This document shows positions 8,947 to 17,715 of a stretch of DNA of 64,000 bases, one piece after another (positions within the stretch are counted from its first letter, which is position 1; the number at the start of each line of letters is the position of its first letter). Under the pieces are notes generated by a model that was given only the letters and a program-made list of their open reading frames with translations, ran no database searches and was not told where the DNA came from. The stretch lies in NCBI RefSeq assembly GCF_963677845.1, contig NZ_OY782498.1, forward strand, positions 568,001 through 632,000. Reading direction: 5' to 3'. The DNA comes from an uncultured Pseudodesulfovibrio sp. Lineage in GTDB: Bacteria > Desulfobacterota > Desulfovibrionia > Desulfovibrionales > Desulfovibrionaceae. Made by a program: the position numbers and the translations under genes.

Positions 8947-9765
8947 GTGGTTGAGCCTGTTGTTCAAATAGAGGGACTGACCTATTCCATAGGCGGTGTT
9001 CCCATTCTCGAAGATGTTGCACTGCGCATTGAGCGCGGTGATTATTTGGCCGTGCTCGGACCGAACGGGGGCGGCAAGTCGACTTTACTCAAACTCATGA
9101 TTGGTCTGCTCAAACCTGATTCGGGTTCGATCCGTGTTTTGGGTGCGTCTCCCGGTGAAGCTGGCGGACGTATCGGTTATCTTCCGCAACATACCCATGT
9201 GGCACAATCTTTTCCCATTACCGTGTTGGATGCTGTCTGTATGGGGACGGTTCAGCCCGGTTTCGGCGGTATCGCGGGGTTGTTTCATCCCGGCGAGGCT
9301 AAAGACAAGGCTCGTGAGGCTCTTGTTCGCGTTAATATGCAGGATTTCGAATCCCGTAATCTGGCGCGGTTGTCCGGTGGGCAGAAACAACGTGTATTCA
9401 TCGCTCGTGCATTGGTGGATCGCCCGGAATTGCTTTTGTTGGATGAGCCCACAGCCAGTGTGGATTCTGCCAGCAGAAGTTCTCTGCTCAAATTATTGGC
9501 AGAATTGAACGAGGAGATGACCGTTATTATGGTCAGCCATGATATTTCGTCCTTGGCGTCAGGGGTCAAGTCTGTCGCCTGTGTGAACAAGACCCTGCAT
9601 TTTCATAGTGCACCGGTCCTCACCGGCGATATGTTCAAGATGTCCTATGGCGGCAGTGGTAACGATTGCTGTCCTGTTGAACTGGTTACCCATGGGCATG
9701 TGCCCCACCGAGTACTTGGTGCCCACGGTCATGATCATGGTTCTGACAAAGGCGAGGATTCATAA
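8947..9765 (+). CDS. znuC: Zinc/manganese ABC transporter ATP-binding protein
   Basis: ATPase of a metal (most likely zinc) importer, 272 aa. Walker A is GPNGGGKST, the signature is LSGGQKQR, and Walker B is LLLLDEPTASVD followed by the switch His in VSHDIS. The C-terminus carries a His-rich tail (HGHVPHRVLGAHGHDHG) common in ZnuC-type ATPases and probably metal binding. The start is GTG at 8947 with AGGAG 6 bases upstream. Its stop TAA overlaps the ATG of znuB (TAATG). The substrate-binding protein ZnuA is not in this window, so metal specificity is inferred from family only. Confidence 0.88.
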   Translation: MVEPVVQIEGLTYSIGGVPILEDVALRIERGDYLAVLGPNGGGKSTLLKLMIGLLKPDSGSIRVLGASPGEAGGRIGYLPQHTHVAQSFPITVLDAVCMGTVQPGFGGIAGLFHPGEAKDKAREALVRVNMQDFESRNLARLSGGQKQRVFIARALVDRPELLLLDEPTASVDSASRSSLLKLLAELNEEMTVIMVSHDISSLASGVKSVACVNKTLHFHSAPVLTGDMFKMSYGGSGNDCCPVELVTHGHVPHRVLGAHGHDHGSDKGEDS

Positions 9766-10565
9766 TGGATATTCTCGGCTTTGAGTTCATGCAAAACGCT
9801 TTGATTGCAGGTCTGCTGGCGAGTGTTATTTGTGGCGTGATAGGTTCACTGGTTGTGGTCAATCGTATGGTATTCATTTCCGGCGGTATAGCTCATGCTT
9901 CCTACGGTGGGGTCGGGCTGGCCTTCTTGCTTGGTCTGCCCGTGTTGCCCGTGACAACGGCGTTTACCGTGTGCATGGCTATGATCATGGCGCTTGTTAC
10001 CTTGCGAGCGCGAGAACGTGTGGATACCGTCATCGGCGTGATCTGGGCGTCGGGCATGGCTCTCGGTATTATTTTGCTCGATCTGACTCCCGGATATAAT
10101 GTGGATTTGATGAGTTATCTTTTCGGTTCCATTCTGGCTGTACCACGACAGGACCTCTGGCTTATGGCCGGATTGGCTTTGGTGGTTTTCGGGCTGGTGG
10201 TGTTCTTTTATCGCGGTTTTCTTGTCATGAGTTTTGACGAGGAATTTGCTCGTTCTCGTGGCGTTCCCGTAGATTTCCTCTATTGCCTGCTTATCGTTAT
10301 GGTGGGATTGTGTGTGGTCATGATTATTCGTGTGGTCGGTCTTATCTTGGTCATCGCTCTTTTGACTATCCCTCCATTTATGGCGGAACGACGGACTCGG
10401 TCTCTGTCTTTGATGATGTTGTTGGCCACGAGCCTGAGTGCGATTTTTACTGTAGCGGGGCTGTGGTTGTCCTACTCATTGGATATTACTTCAGGCGCGG
10501 CGATTATTGCCGTGGCGGCAGTGTGCTTTTTCGTCTCATTGCTTATTCCCCAAAAAACAGGGTAA
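9765..10565 (+). CDS. znuB: Zinc/manganese ABC transporter permease
   Basis: ABC-3 family permease of 266 aa with about eight transmembrane segments, partner of the ATPase before it. Typical family stretches are RMVFISGGIAHASYGGVGLA near residue 45 and ALLTIPPFMAERRTRSL near residue 200. The ATG overlaps the znuC stop by one base, so the two are translationally coupled. No binding protein follows. A long hairpin (10564-10605) just after the stop probably ends the transcript. Confidence 0.88.
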   Translation: MDILGFEFMQNALIAGLLASVICGVIGSLVVVNRMVFISGGIAHASYGGVGLAFLLGLPVLPVTTAFTVCMAMIMALVTLRARERVDTVIGVIWASGMALGIILLDLTPGYNVDLMSYLFGSILAVPRQDLWLMAGLALVVFGLVVFFYRGFLVMSFDEEFARSRGVPVDFLYCLLIVMVGLCVVMIIRVVGLILVIALLTIPPFMAERRTRSLSLMMLLATSLSAIFTVAGLWLSYSLDITSGAAIIAVAAVCFFVSLLIPQKTG

Positions 10566-10605
10566 ACCCTTTGATCAAGGCAATTTTTGCCTTGGAATGG
10601 GTTTT
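10564..10605 (+). terminator. Hairpin after znuB, likely terminator
   Basis: An outer stem AAACCC/GGGTTT encloses an inner stem CAAGGCA/TGCCTTG and ends in TTTT. It directly follows the znuB stop codon. Confidence 0.6.
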
Positions 10606-10673
10606 GCAAAATAGAGTCAGCCGGTGTACAGGTTTTTCTGGCTGTGACCTCTATTGAAGCCAGAGAAAGGACA

Positions 10674-10880
10674 ATGAAATTCAAGAATGATATTAAGCAG
10701 GAAGGGTACACCCGGTACCGAGGCGCAGTAGACGCTTCAGTGTACGAGTATTTCAATTGTGATTGCTCGTGGAAGGCCGAGTGGTATCTCAAGGATGGCC
10801 ATTATCAGTGCTGTGGCTGCAAGGAAAAATGTGAAACTAGTGATCCCGAAGGATTTCAAATGTTTCTCGATTTTGGATAG
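10674..10880 (+). CDS. Small Cys-rich protein, 68 aa, unknown
   Basis: Not recognised. The ATG at 10674 has AAAGGA 4 bases upstream, which decides the start over earlier in-frame codons. The protein carries six cysteines at 29, 31, 46, 47, 49 and 53 (patterns CDC and CCGCKEKC), enough for one small metal site, with Tyr- and Trp-rich surroundings. There is no signal peptide. It sits between the zinc transporter genes and a secreted protein, so a metal-related role is possible but this is only position-based. Confidence 0.6.
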   Translation: MKFKNDIKQEGYTRYRGAVDASVYEYFNCDCSWKAEWYLKDGHYQCCGCKEKCETSDPEGFQMFLDFG

Positions 10881-10896
10881 ATAATAAGGACGAACA

Positions 10897-11424
10897 ATGC
10901 GACGCATCATATTCGCCATCATTGCGACAGTGCTTATGGGACTGACTGCTGGACCTGCCTTGGCCTCGGAATTCGAGGACATGGACATTTGTTTGGGAAA
11001 GGAAGTCTTGGCGCGGGCTTTGTGCAAGGATCCGTTAGAAGTCAATTATGTGGCCAAGGTTCGTGACAATATTTATCTTTTTTCGGTGTTCTACGCCAAG
11101 CAGGAAGCTCGTTTCGTGGTTGGCATTTCCAACGACAAGATTCGGATTCAGGGCAAGGAGTTTTTGACACTGACAAGAACTCTTTCTTATGAATTTGATT
11201 CCATGTCCAAATGCGGTGTAGTCAGATTTTCTTCATCTGAATGTCCGACCCCTGAGCCAATCGTCTGTTGTTCGGAAAAAACCGTGGAAGAAAAGTTGGA
11301 CGAAAAATTCTGGGATCGTCCCATTCCCGATCTACTTGAAGAAGACCTTCGCAGAGCTTTGGAAGTGGATGCGCCTGTTGAGGGCGAAGTGCCGGGAGAT
11401 GGTGAAAAGACGCCGAAGCAGTAA
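10897..11424 (+). CDS. Secreted protein of unknown function, 175 aa
   Basis: Not recognised. Residues 1-23 are a good signal peptide (hydrophobic core then PALA-SEF), so the product should be periplasmic. The mature part has six to seven cysteines, including VCC, and an acidic, Pro-containing tail (EGEVPGDGEKTPKQ). AAGGA lies 7 bases before the ATG. It follows the 68-aa Cys-rich gene after 16 bases, so the two probably share a transcript, and a strong terminator follows. Confidence 0.7.
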   Translation: MRRIIFAIIATVLMGLTAGPALASEFEDMDICLGKEVLARALCKDPLEVNYVAKVRDNIYLFSVFYAKQEARFVVGISNDKIRIQGKEFLTLTRTLSYEFDSMSKCGVVRFSSSECPTPEPIVCCSEKTVEEKLDEKFWDRPIPDLLEEDLRRALEVDAPVEGEVPGDGEKTPKQ

Positions 11425-11447
11425 AGAAGTATTTTGCGTAAGTTATG

Positions 11448-11477
11448 AAAGCCTCTGTTAAAACGGAGGCTTTTTTT
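11448..11477 (+). terminator. Rho-independent terminator
   Basis: AAAGCCTCTG pairs with CGGAGGCTTT (one G-T pair) around TTAAAA and is followed by a run of T. It lies 24 bases after the 175-aa secreted protein gene and close to the end of the convergent zinc-ribbon gene. Confidence 0.85.
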
Positions 11478-11480
11478 GTG

Positions 11481-11792
11481 TCAGACTTGGCGAAACCAGA
11501 AGAGCAGACCGAGCAATCCTACTGTCGGGTACATGGGCCACCATGTTTTGGTGTAGGCGCATCCCACAGCGACGCCTGCGAGAACGAGTACGTAGCCCCA
11601 TGCTTCAACCATGCGCATGATGGATTGCCATGCGTCTGTCGGGACGCCTTCATGTTGAAAGGTCCGCAACGGTTTTGGCTGCTGTTGTCCTTGCACCGAG
11701 GACCGGTGGGAGGACTGGAGCTTTTTCTTGCATTTGGTGCAATAGAGGGTGTCGTCGGAGTTTTTTTCTCCGCATTTGGTGCATGTGATCAC
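11481..11792 (-). CDS. Zinc-ribbon membrane protein, 103 aa
   Basis: The N-terminus is a compact zinc ribbon, CTKCGEKNSDDTLYCTKC (two CxxC knuckles, residues 4-21). A polar linker rich in Gln and Ser follows, then two hydrophobic segments near residues 66-82 and 86-100 that should insert in the membrane. This arrangement is common in small bacterial proteins of unknown role. The start is a GTG at 11792 without a clear ribosome site, so the exact start is uncertain. It converges on the preceding terminator. Confidence 0.65.
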   Translation of the reverse strand: MITCTKCGEKNSDDTLYCTKCKKKLQSSHRSSVQGQQQPKPLRTFQHEGVPTDAWQSIMRMVEAWGYVLVLAGVAVGCAYTKTWWPMYPTVGLLGLLFWFRQV

Positions 11793-11941
11793 GCTGTTTA
11801 TATTGCGTGTCGGCTCGGGAAGGTCAAGTAGGGAATTGTGTGATAGCCAATGGTTTGTCGAGCTTTCTTAAGATAATATATTTTGCAAAAAACCTAGAGT
11901 TGGCTTAGGGTTTGTCCCAATTTAACGAAGATTGAGGGCTA

Positions 11942-13501
11942 TTGAATATCATGACATTATCACCGACCAGCGGAAAAGAACGGCCTGATAAAGGGCAACG
12001 GCTGACCGCATATCAGAGCAGGCTTCGGGGCTTGAAAGAGCGTTCCGCCTTGCGAGAGGTTCTGGAGCGGGAGATGCTGCTTGAAATAGTAGCCCTTAAC
12101 AGTAGTGCCATCAGCGAATATCCCATGCTGACTGCGCAGCAGAGTAGTGTGGTCGAACTATTATGCGGGCGGATTGGTCATCCTGGGTATGAGTTTATTC
12201 ATACCCACATAGCAGATTTTATAGTCTTGCTTGCTCACTTTGAGAAAGCGGCTATTGCCGGAGATGCAGAACGGTCATCCGAATTGCAACGACAGCTTTT
12301 GAATATTGAGGCTGTTTTGCTCAAATGTGTTCAGGGAATCGTTTACGGTTTGGCTTTGATCACGGACAATTTTGAAGAGATTGTGTTGCGATATTTTGGT
12401 CAGCAGGCTTTGAAGGAATATAGCTCGCTTATCGAGAACCATGAACTGAACGCGAGCTTCTGGAATGCATTCGTTGAACAGTTTATCGCCAGTCGGGTAG
12501 CGGAAGCGCACAAAGAAATTCTTGAGGGTGACAAATACGAAATTTCCAAGGAACGAACCTTCTTGGTTATTCGGTTCCTGTTTGATGATATCCTTTCCAA
12601 GCTCAATCCTACAGATCAGATTATTGAAAAGACCCGTATACAGACGAGTTATGTTGCCAGCCGGGAACAGCCCGAAGAACAGCAGCGAGCTAGGCTCATT
12701 CAGGCGATGCTTGCAAAGGGATTGTCGGAGTTGTCCCAGTTCAAGCAATTGACCGCTGGAGAATTGCTTCATGCCGCCCGTATTGCTTGCATTGATCCTG
12801 TGAGTACGGATTTTGTGACGCAGTATAAGAAGCGAATCGATGAAGCGCGTGCTCAAAAAGAAAATTCTGGAGAAGGGGCACAACGAGACCCGGAAGAGAT
12901 TAAATTAGAGCAAGCTCAGTTTAAATTTATTTTGGATCAATTGCTCGGCCTGGGGGTAGGCGCTTCCATTGCCGTCGGTATGACCGGTGAATATCTTTTC
13001 AAAGCTTTGGAGGCGTTTGTTCCCGGTCAGATCAAGGGTATTTTGCCGTTGAAAAAAGATTTTTCCATTCCTGTATTGGAGAAACTTCTCTTTTTCTTGT
13101 TGGAAAATCACACGATTCATTTGCTCAAGGAAAGAGGGCGTGATGAGGGCGGCAAGATTCAGGTTCGAAGTGGGCGGGCCAGACGTGTCTCTGCCCAAAC
13201 CGTGGATGGTTTGGCGGGAATGTCAAAAATTAGGAAGAAGCAGTTGTTCGGGAACGATGTGACCCGTGAGGATACATTACTTTTCAAGCCCAAGACCGCC
13301 AAGCAGATGCTTGATTCCATGTCCATGCTCAGTTTGGAACCGGAGTTGCAACAGGCGTTGACCGGTCTGTGGAAGCAGGCTGTTTTTCGGGTGGACATCA
13401 TGGTTTTGATCAATCTGGAGCTGGTTGCAAAGACGACTACGAATACTTCTGCCAAACTCGCTGAGATATTGACGAAATATGGTGTCTCAAAGACCGCATG
13501 A
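11942..13501 (+). CDS. Unrecognised cytoplasmic protein, 519 aa
   Basis: I do not recognise this family. The protein looks all-helical and soluble, with many Leu/Glu/Gln heptad-like stretches and no signal peptide or clear membrane span; a Gly-rich patch (LLGLGVGASIAVGMTGEYLF, about residue 335) is the only hydrophobic feature. No nucleotide-binding motif is visible. A basic segment near residue 400 (VRSGRARRVSAQTVDG) might bind nucleic acid or be a linker. The TTG at 11942 has GAGGG four bases before it; the first ATG is at 11951, too far from that site. The gene stands alone and ends at a strong bidirectional terminator. Confidence 0.75.
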   Translation: MNIMTLSPTSGKERPDKGQRLTAYQSRLRGLKERSALREVLEREMLLEIVALNSSAISEYPMLTAQQSSVVELLCGRIGHPGYEFIHTHIADFIVLLAHFEKAAIAGDAERSSELQRQLLNIEAVLLKCVQGIVYGLALITDNFEEIVLRYFGQQALKEYSSLIENHELNASFWNAFVEQFIASRVAEAHKEILEGDKYEISKERTFLVIRFLFDDILSKLNPTDQIIEKTRIQTSYVASREQPEEQQRARLIQAMLAKGLSELSQFKQLTAGELLHAARIACIDPVSTDFVTQYKKRIDEARAQKENSGEGAQRDPEEIKLEQAQFKFILDQLLGLGVGASIAVGMTGEYLFKALEAFVPGQIKGILPLKKDFSIPVLEKLLFFLLENHTIHLLKERGRDEGGKIQVRSGRARRVSAQTVDGLAGMSKIRKKQLFGNDVTREDTLLFKPKTAKQMLDSMSMLSLEPELQQALTGLWKQAVFRVDIMVLINLELVAKTTTNTSAKLAEILTKYGVSKTA

Positions 13502-13521
13502 TTATTCTATGCATATCGCAT

Positions 13522-13557
13522 AAAAAAGCCCCCGCAGCATTCTGCGGGGGCTTTTTT
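13522..13557. terminator. Bidirectional terminator between the 519-aa gene and purU
   Basis: A perfect 16-base stem, with A6 on the left and T6 on the right of a GCCCCCGCAG/CTGCGGGGGC core and a CATT loop. It can serve both convergent genes. Confidence 0.92.
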
Positions 13558-13566
13558 ATGGTCATA

Positions 13567-14448
13567 TTAACGACGAAAGACGATGGTCTTATTACCGTCT
13601 ACGATAACCCGGTCTTCAAGGTGCCATTTGACGGCTCGTGCAAGGACATGCCGTTCAATGTCGCCACCCAACCGTTTCAGGTCATCCACATCGTGACTGT
13701 GAGTGACACGGATTACGTCCTGTTCAATGATAGGCCCTTCGTCCAACTGTGCCGTGACATAGTGGGCTGTGGCCCCGATGAGTTTCACACCGCGCTCGTG
13801 TGCCCTGCGATAAGGGTCCGCTCCAACAAAGGCGGGCAGAAACGAATGATGAATGTTGATGATTTTCTTGCTATATTTTGTTGCGAAGTCCGCTGTCAGG
13901 ATCTGCATGTAGCGAGCGAGGACTATGAGGTCGACGTTTTCTCCCATGAGTTCCATCATGGTGTCTTCAGCCATTACCTTGTCGCGCAGGGTAGGGCCGA
14001 CCGGGACGTGGTGAAAGGGAACACCAAAGTGTTCGATAGCCCCTCTCAGGTCCGGGTGATTGGAGATGACCATAGCAATATCACATTCAAGGTCGCCTCG
14101 TTTCCAGCGCCATAAAAGTTCCATGAGGGCGTGGTCTACTTTGGAACAAAAGATAACCATCTTTTTGGGCTTCCAGATTGGATTCAAGGTCCAATCCATG
14201 ACAAATCCGTTGGTGACTTCCTCTTTGAATTCACAGCGCAAATCGTCCAGTCCGTCCATGTCCAGTCCGGGCAGGAAGAACTCGTTGCGCATGAAGAATC
14301 GGCCACCTTCGGGGTCTGTTGAATGCTGGTCCGAGTGGATGATATTGGCGTTTTTCCTGTGAAGATATCCGCTGACAGCAGCAACGATACCCGGTTGGTC
14401 CGGGCAGGTAATGAGCAGCCTGACGGTGCTTTCTTTGGATTCAGTCAT
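13567..14448 (-). CDS. purU: Formyltetrahydrofolate deformylase
   Basis: Hydrolyses 10-formyl-THF to formate and THF, balancing one-carbon units and feeding formate to purine synthesis. The 293-aa protein has an N-terminal ACT domain (about 8-85: LLITCPDQPGIVAAVSGYL) and a C-terminal formyltransferase-like domain. Catalytic Asn, His and Asp are seen in INIHHSFLPAF, GATAHYVT and LDEGPIIEQD. The ATG at 14448 has AAGG 8 bases before it; an upstream in-frame ATG (14508) has no site. It stands alone, ending at the shared terminator. Confidence 0.93.
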   Translation of the reverse strand: MTESKESTVRLLITCPDQPGIVAAVSGYLHRKNANIIHSDQHSTDPEGGRFFMRNEFFLPGLDMDGLDDLRCEFKEEVTNGFVMDWTLNPIWKPKKMVIFCSKVDHALMELLWRWKRGDLECDIAMVISNHPDLRGAIEHFGVPFHHVPVGPTLRDKVMAEDTMMELMGENVDLIVLARYMQILTADFATKYSKKIINIHHSFLPAFVGADPYRRAHERGVKLIGATAHYVTAQLDEGPIIEQDVIRVTHSHDVDDLKRLGGDIERHVLARAVKWHLEDRVIVDGNKTIVFRR

Positions 14449-14660
14449 ATCTGATGCCTTATTTTTTCCGTATGAAGTTTGGTACTGCGAGGTGGAAGGC
14501 CGGAGCAATCACCGCACAATGTTGGGCTGTAACGCAAAATGTGTCCGAATAAAAGTCTTTTCAAATGGGCAAATCCGGACTTGTCTGCACTCGATTGCTG
14601 CCTTATATGAATTCCTGTACGATCAATACACTTTGCAAGAATGAATAAGGGGAAATATAT

Positions 14661-15284
14661 ATGTCTGAATCAGCTTTGAGAAAAGTGATGGATCACTCTT
14701 CCGCAGGGTTGGCGGCCCGCAAGGCCTTTTTTGACACAAAAGCAGAACTGGTTGTCGAGATATCCCGTGCAATGGCTGTGTGTCTGGCTGGTGGCGGCAA
14801 AATCATGTTTTGCGGCAATGGCGGCAGTGCGGCGGATAGTCAGCATCTGGCCGCAGAACTCACCAATAGGATAAAGTTGGAGCGTCCAGCGCTGCCGGGT
14901 TTGGCCCTGACGACAGACACTTCGGCTTTGACGGCCATTGCCAATGACTACAGTTTTGATGAAGTTTTTTCCAAACAGTTGCTTGCTTTGGGACGTCCCG
15001 GTGACATGCTGGTTGGGTTTTCCACTTCCGGGACAAGTACCAATGTTATTCGCGCTATGCGTGAAGCCAAGCGGAATGATATTGTTACTGTGGGCCTGAC
15101 AGGGCAGAGTGGGGCGGAAATAGCTTCCGTATCAGATTTTTTGGTCACAGTGCCCTCTGGAGAGACTGCCATTATCCAGGAAATTCACATTGCGGCTGGA
15201 CATATGTTTTGCTTTCTCGTGGATCACTTCCTGTTTGAAGCGGTTTCCGAACTGACTCCATATTTGCCGGACCACGACGTTTAA
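14661..15284 (+). CDS. gmhA: Phosphoheptose isomerase
   Basis: Converts sedoheptulose 7-phosphate to D-glycero-D-manno-heptose 7-phosphate, the first step of LPS-core heptose synthesis. The 207-aa protein is one SIS domain. Visible are FCGNGGSAADSQHLAAEL (about 52-70), where Ser and the metal-ligand His and Glu lie, and the sugar-phosphate loop GFSTSGTSTNVIRA (about 118-131), plus the C-terminal HIAAGHMFCFLVDHFLF helix with further ligands. AAGGGGAA precedes the ATG. It is a single-gene unit with its own terminator and fits the LPS genes elsewhere in the window. Confidence 0.92.
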   Translation: MSESALRKVMDHSSAGLAARKAFFDTKAELVVEISRAMAVCLAGGGKIMFCGNGGSAADSQHLAAELTNRIKLERPALPGLALTTDTSALTAIANDYSFDEVFSKQLLALGRPGDMLVGFSTSGTSTNVIRAMREAKRNDIVTVGLTGQSGAEIASVSDFLVTVPSGETAIIQEIHIAAGHMFCFLVDHFLFEAVSELTPYLPDHDV

Positions 15285-15301
15285 TCTGTTGCTTCGCAAA
15301 C

Positions 15302-15337
15302 AAAAAAAGCCCCTGCTTGATGCGGGGGCTTTTTTTG
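15302..15337. terminator. Bidirectional terminator after gmhA
   Basis: A7-GCCCCTGC pairs with GCGGGGGC-T7 (one G-T pair) around TTGAT. It separates gmhA from the convergent hypothetical gene that ends at 15342. Confidence 0.9.
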
Positions 15338-15341
15338 TGGA

Positions 15342-15722
15342 TTAAAATGTTTCTCGCTTGACTCGTATGGTCAATCCTTTGCGGCGTAATCGTTCGGCAA
15401 GTGCCTGTGCTCGTTCCAGACTCGGCACAGATGTGATAACAAGTTGCGCTACGCCTTTTTCGTCCCATACCCAGATATTTTCCGGCAGTATGACTCCTGT
15501 CTGGTCAATGGCTTCAAGCAGTCGTTCTCTGGATTTTTCCCTATTGTCAAAGGAATTTCCATCCAACGGTTCTCCACATGCCAGAACCCACCATCCCCGG
15601 GGGCGCAGCTTCGGATCGGTTGTTTGACCGAAGCTTTTTGCGGTCCATTGAGCTTGTTCATGACGGACAACGGCAGTCATGCGGATGATGCTCTTTTCTA
15701 TTTCAGCGATATTACAGTTCAT
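15342..15722 (-). CDS. Hypothetical protein, SPOR-like C-terminus
   Basis: A 126-aa soluble protein with no signal peptide. The C-terminal 35 residues (VAQLVITSVPSLERAQALAE and on to RLRRKGLTIRVKR) resemble a SPOR-type or similar beta-alpha-beta repeat, but I would not assign it firmly. The middle is Trp-rich (RGWWVLACGEP, NIWVWDEKG). The start is uncertain: neither ATG 15722 nor ATG 15680 has a good ribosome site. It converges with gmhA. Confidence 0.55.
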   Translation of the reverse strand: MNCNIAEIEKSIIRMTAVVRHEQAQWTAKSFGQTTDPKLRPRGWWVLACGEPLDGNSFDNREKSRERLLEAIDQTGVILPENIWVWDEKGVAQLVITSVPSLERAQALAERLRRKGLTIRVKRETF

Positions 15723-15900
15723 AGTCTATTCTTCTTATGTTCAAGAGTCGGTTCTCTCTTCAAGTAAAATACGCTGGAGTCCAGAGATTGGCAAGAGCTG
15801 GAGTGCGTTTACAGTATCTTTTTCACGCACTTGCCGCCCTGCGTGCCACCATGTATCGTATGGCATGGTTTATCTTTCCAACCCTATTAAACGTACTCCC

Positions 15901-16284
15901 ATGCAGCGGTTTGTTCGATATCTTTTTGGAACAATTGTGATCGGCTGCCTTGTTTGGGCGTTTTATTCCATTCCTTACGATATTCTGCGTGAGGAACGAG
16001 CTCGACTGTACGGCGAGGAGTTGACCTCCGGTCTGGTGCTTGCTGTCAGCAGTGACGAGACGGGTGGTATGCCTGACGCTCGGCTTATAGTCGAGTACAA
16101 ATACGTTGATCCTGACGGGTTTGCTCGGATCGCATCAGCTCGATTGCCTAATAGTATGTGGCAGAAATATCGACCCGGTAAAACTGTCAAGGTTATTTAT
16201 GTCCGTACTCGCCCAGATTTGGCCCGGATACCGGATGAGGTAGAACCGTCTTTTCAGGTGTGGTTGCGTGAATTAATGGATTAG
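15901..16284 (+). CDS. Small single-span membrane protein, DUF3592-like
   Basis: A 127-aa protein with one N-terminal membrane segment (about residues 5-25) followed by a beta-rich domain: SGLVLAVSSDETGG...RLIVEYKYVDPDGFARIA...YRPGKTVKVIYVRTRP. The pattern of a converted extracellular segment ending in KVxYxxxxP is typical of DUF3592-like proteins, whose role is unknown. ATG 15901 and the in-frame ATG 15865 are both possible starts; neither has a clear ribosome site. It converges with the next gene, 10 bases apart. Confidence 0.6.
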   Translation: MQRFVRYLFGTIVIGCLVWAFYSIPYDILREERARLYGEELTSGLVLAVSSDETGGMPDARLIVEYKYVDPDGFARIASARLPNSMWQKYRPGKTVKVIYVRTRPDLARIPDEVEPSFQVWLRELMD

Positions 16285-16294
16285 TCGGCGTTGA

Positions 16295-16888
16295 TTATTC
16301 GTATTGTTTCGGGAATTTTTCACCCATGAGATATTCCATGGCTTCACGGTCTATGGTTTCTGAGGCTATGAAGAATTCAAGGCCCAAGATCATTGGGTGA
16401 TAGGTAAGGCCGTGTGGTAGTTCGTCGGCTTGTCCATGCAGAAAGCGTTCGGCTGGAATAGCTTCATTGACATTGATGATGCCATCTTTGTGCAGCGCGG
16501 ATGGCATCACGTGGTCAAGGATGACACCGCCGGGAAGCGTTGTCCAAAGATGATAGACCCCCATCTCTTCTTCACCGGTTTTGTTTTCGATCATTTTCTT
16601 GAAATCTATCAGTGTGACCGGAAGGCGCATTTCGCCGTTGACTGACACATTACCCATGGTGATAACGCCACCGGGAATGTGAAATTTCTTGGTCAACATG
16701 TGGAACATTCCGAAGTTTACAGACATGGCCTTGCCTGCTCGTTCGGCAAAGGGGATGTGTCCGGTTTCTTCCACTGCATTGAGGATAGTCTGATCAATGG
16801 GGAAGGGCGTTTCGGCAACGGCAAATTCACCAAGATTCAGTTTCTTTGTTCGTGAGGCCGCAGCCTTGAATTCTTTGAGGTAGCTCAT
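16295..16888 (-). CDS. Conserved-looking hypothetical protein, 197 aa
   Basis: Not recognised. It is a soluble protein with a well-ordered mix of helices and strands (for example NFGMFHMLTKKFHIPGGVIT and GVYHLWTTLPGGVILDHVMP) and no signal peptide or cysteine motif. ATG 16888 is taken as start; a longer frame from TTG 16963 would add a Lys-rich 25-residue stretch, and neither start has a convincing ribosome site. It is flanked upstream by the repeat-rich gap. Confidence 0.65.
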   Translation of the reverse strand: MSYLKEFKAAASRTKKLNLGEFAVAETPFPIDQTILNAVEETGHIPFAERAGKAMSVNFGMFHMLTKKFHIPGGVITMGNVSVNGEMRLPVTLIDFKKMIENKTGEEEMGVYHLWTTLPGGVILDHVMPSALHKDGIINVNEAIPAERFLHGQADELPHGLTYHPMILGLEFFIASETIDREAMEYLMGEKFPKQYE

Positions 16889-16995
16889 AAGTTTGTGGGG
16901 TAGCAATTTTGCTTTTTTGGGGCAAGGGATACCTTGCGATAGTTTCTTTTTCGGTTTTCCCAATCAGTCTTTGGTTGATTGGGCATTTCTCTTCT

Positions 16996-17310
16996 TTGGG
17001 TGGGCGTTGCGTGCATCCGCAGTGAAAATGCAAACGGCATTGTTACAAAGGTTTCGCCTTTACGGCGACCTGCTTTTTTTGAGGCGAAAAAAAGGAGGCA
17101 AAAAACGCCTTTTCGGTGTGAGCCTGATAGCGAACCTAAGAGCCTGTACGCGGCTTCTCTGCCCGACAGGATTGTCTGTGGTACAGACTCGGTCGGGCTA
17201 CGTTTCGCCGCGCGGGACAGGCTCTAAGGTTCGCTATCAATTATTCGTCGCTGTAAGGGGCTTCTCGTTGTAGGTGATTCTTTTTGATTTTAGGCTCTTC
17301 GATAAATATC
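16996..17310 (+). repeat. Foldback repeat unit, copy A
   Basis: First of two near-identical units of about 300 bp with a constant offset of 387 bp up to the hairpin. It starts at the GTGGGCGTTGCGTGCATCCG region, contains a small hairpin (AAAGG-TTTCG-CCTTT type), and then the large hairpin at 17126-17238. In the large hairpin GATAGCGAACC...AAGAGCCTGT pairs with ACAGGCTCT...GGTTCGCTATC, with nested inner stems GCCCGAC/GTCGGGC and GTCTGT/ACAGAC. Open frames across it are short and translate the same repeat, so it is not taken as coding. Confidence 0.85.
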
Positions 17311-17379
17311 AACAATTTTTGGAAAAGTTAGCTGCTGACGGAGAGGAAAAACAATGAGGAAAGAGAAAAGAGGGACTTC

Positions 17380-17690
17380 TTTTTTGGTGGGCGTTGCGTG
17401 CATCCGCAGTGAAAATGCAAACGGAATTGTTGTAAAGGTTTCGCCTTTACGGCGATCTGCTTTTTTTGAGGCGAAAAAAAGGAGGCAAAAAACGCTTTTT
17501 CGGTGTGCGCCTGATAGCGAACCCAAGAGCCTGTACGCGGCTTTATTGCCCGACAGGATTAAGTCTGTGGTACAGACTCGGTCGGGCTCCGTTACGCCGC
17601 GCTGGACAGGCTCTAAGGTCCGCTATCAATTGTCTGTCGCTGTAAGGGTTTTCTTGGTGTAAATGGTCCTTTTTGATTTTAGGTATTTCG
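17380..17690 (+). repeat. Foldback repeat unit, copy B
   Basis: Second copy of the unit. Its large hairpin is at 17513-17627 with the same nested stems as copy A and a few substitutions, mostly in the loops. The sequence after the hairpin (CGCTGTAAGG and later TTTTTGATTTTAGG) also matches copy A. A shorter third piece follows at 17716-17775. Confidence 0.85.
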
Positions 17691-17715
17691 GTAACAATAC
17701 ATAATTTTTAATTTT

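Noticed and set aside
16979..17662. Two related short frames with a shared VACIRSENANGI translation
   Set aside because: They translate the two copies of a foldback repeat, have no good ribosome site and shift relative to the hairpins, so they are not taken as genes.
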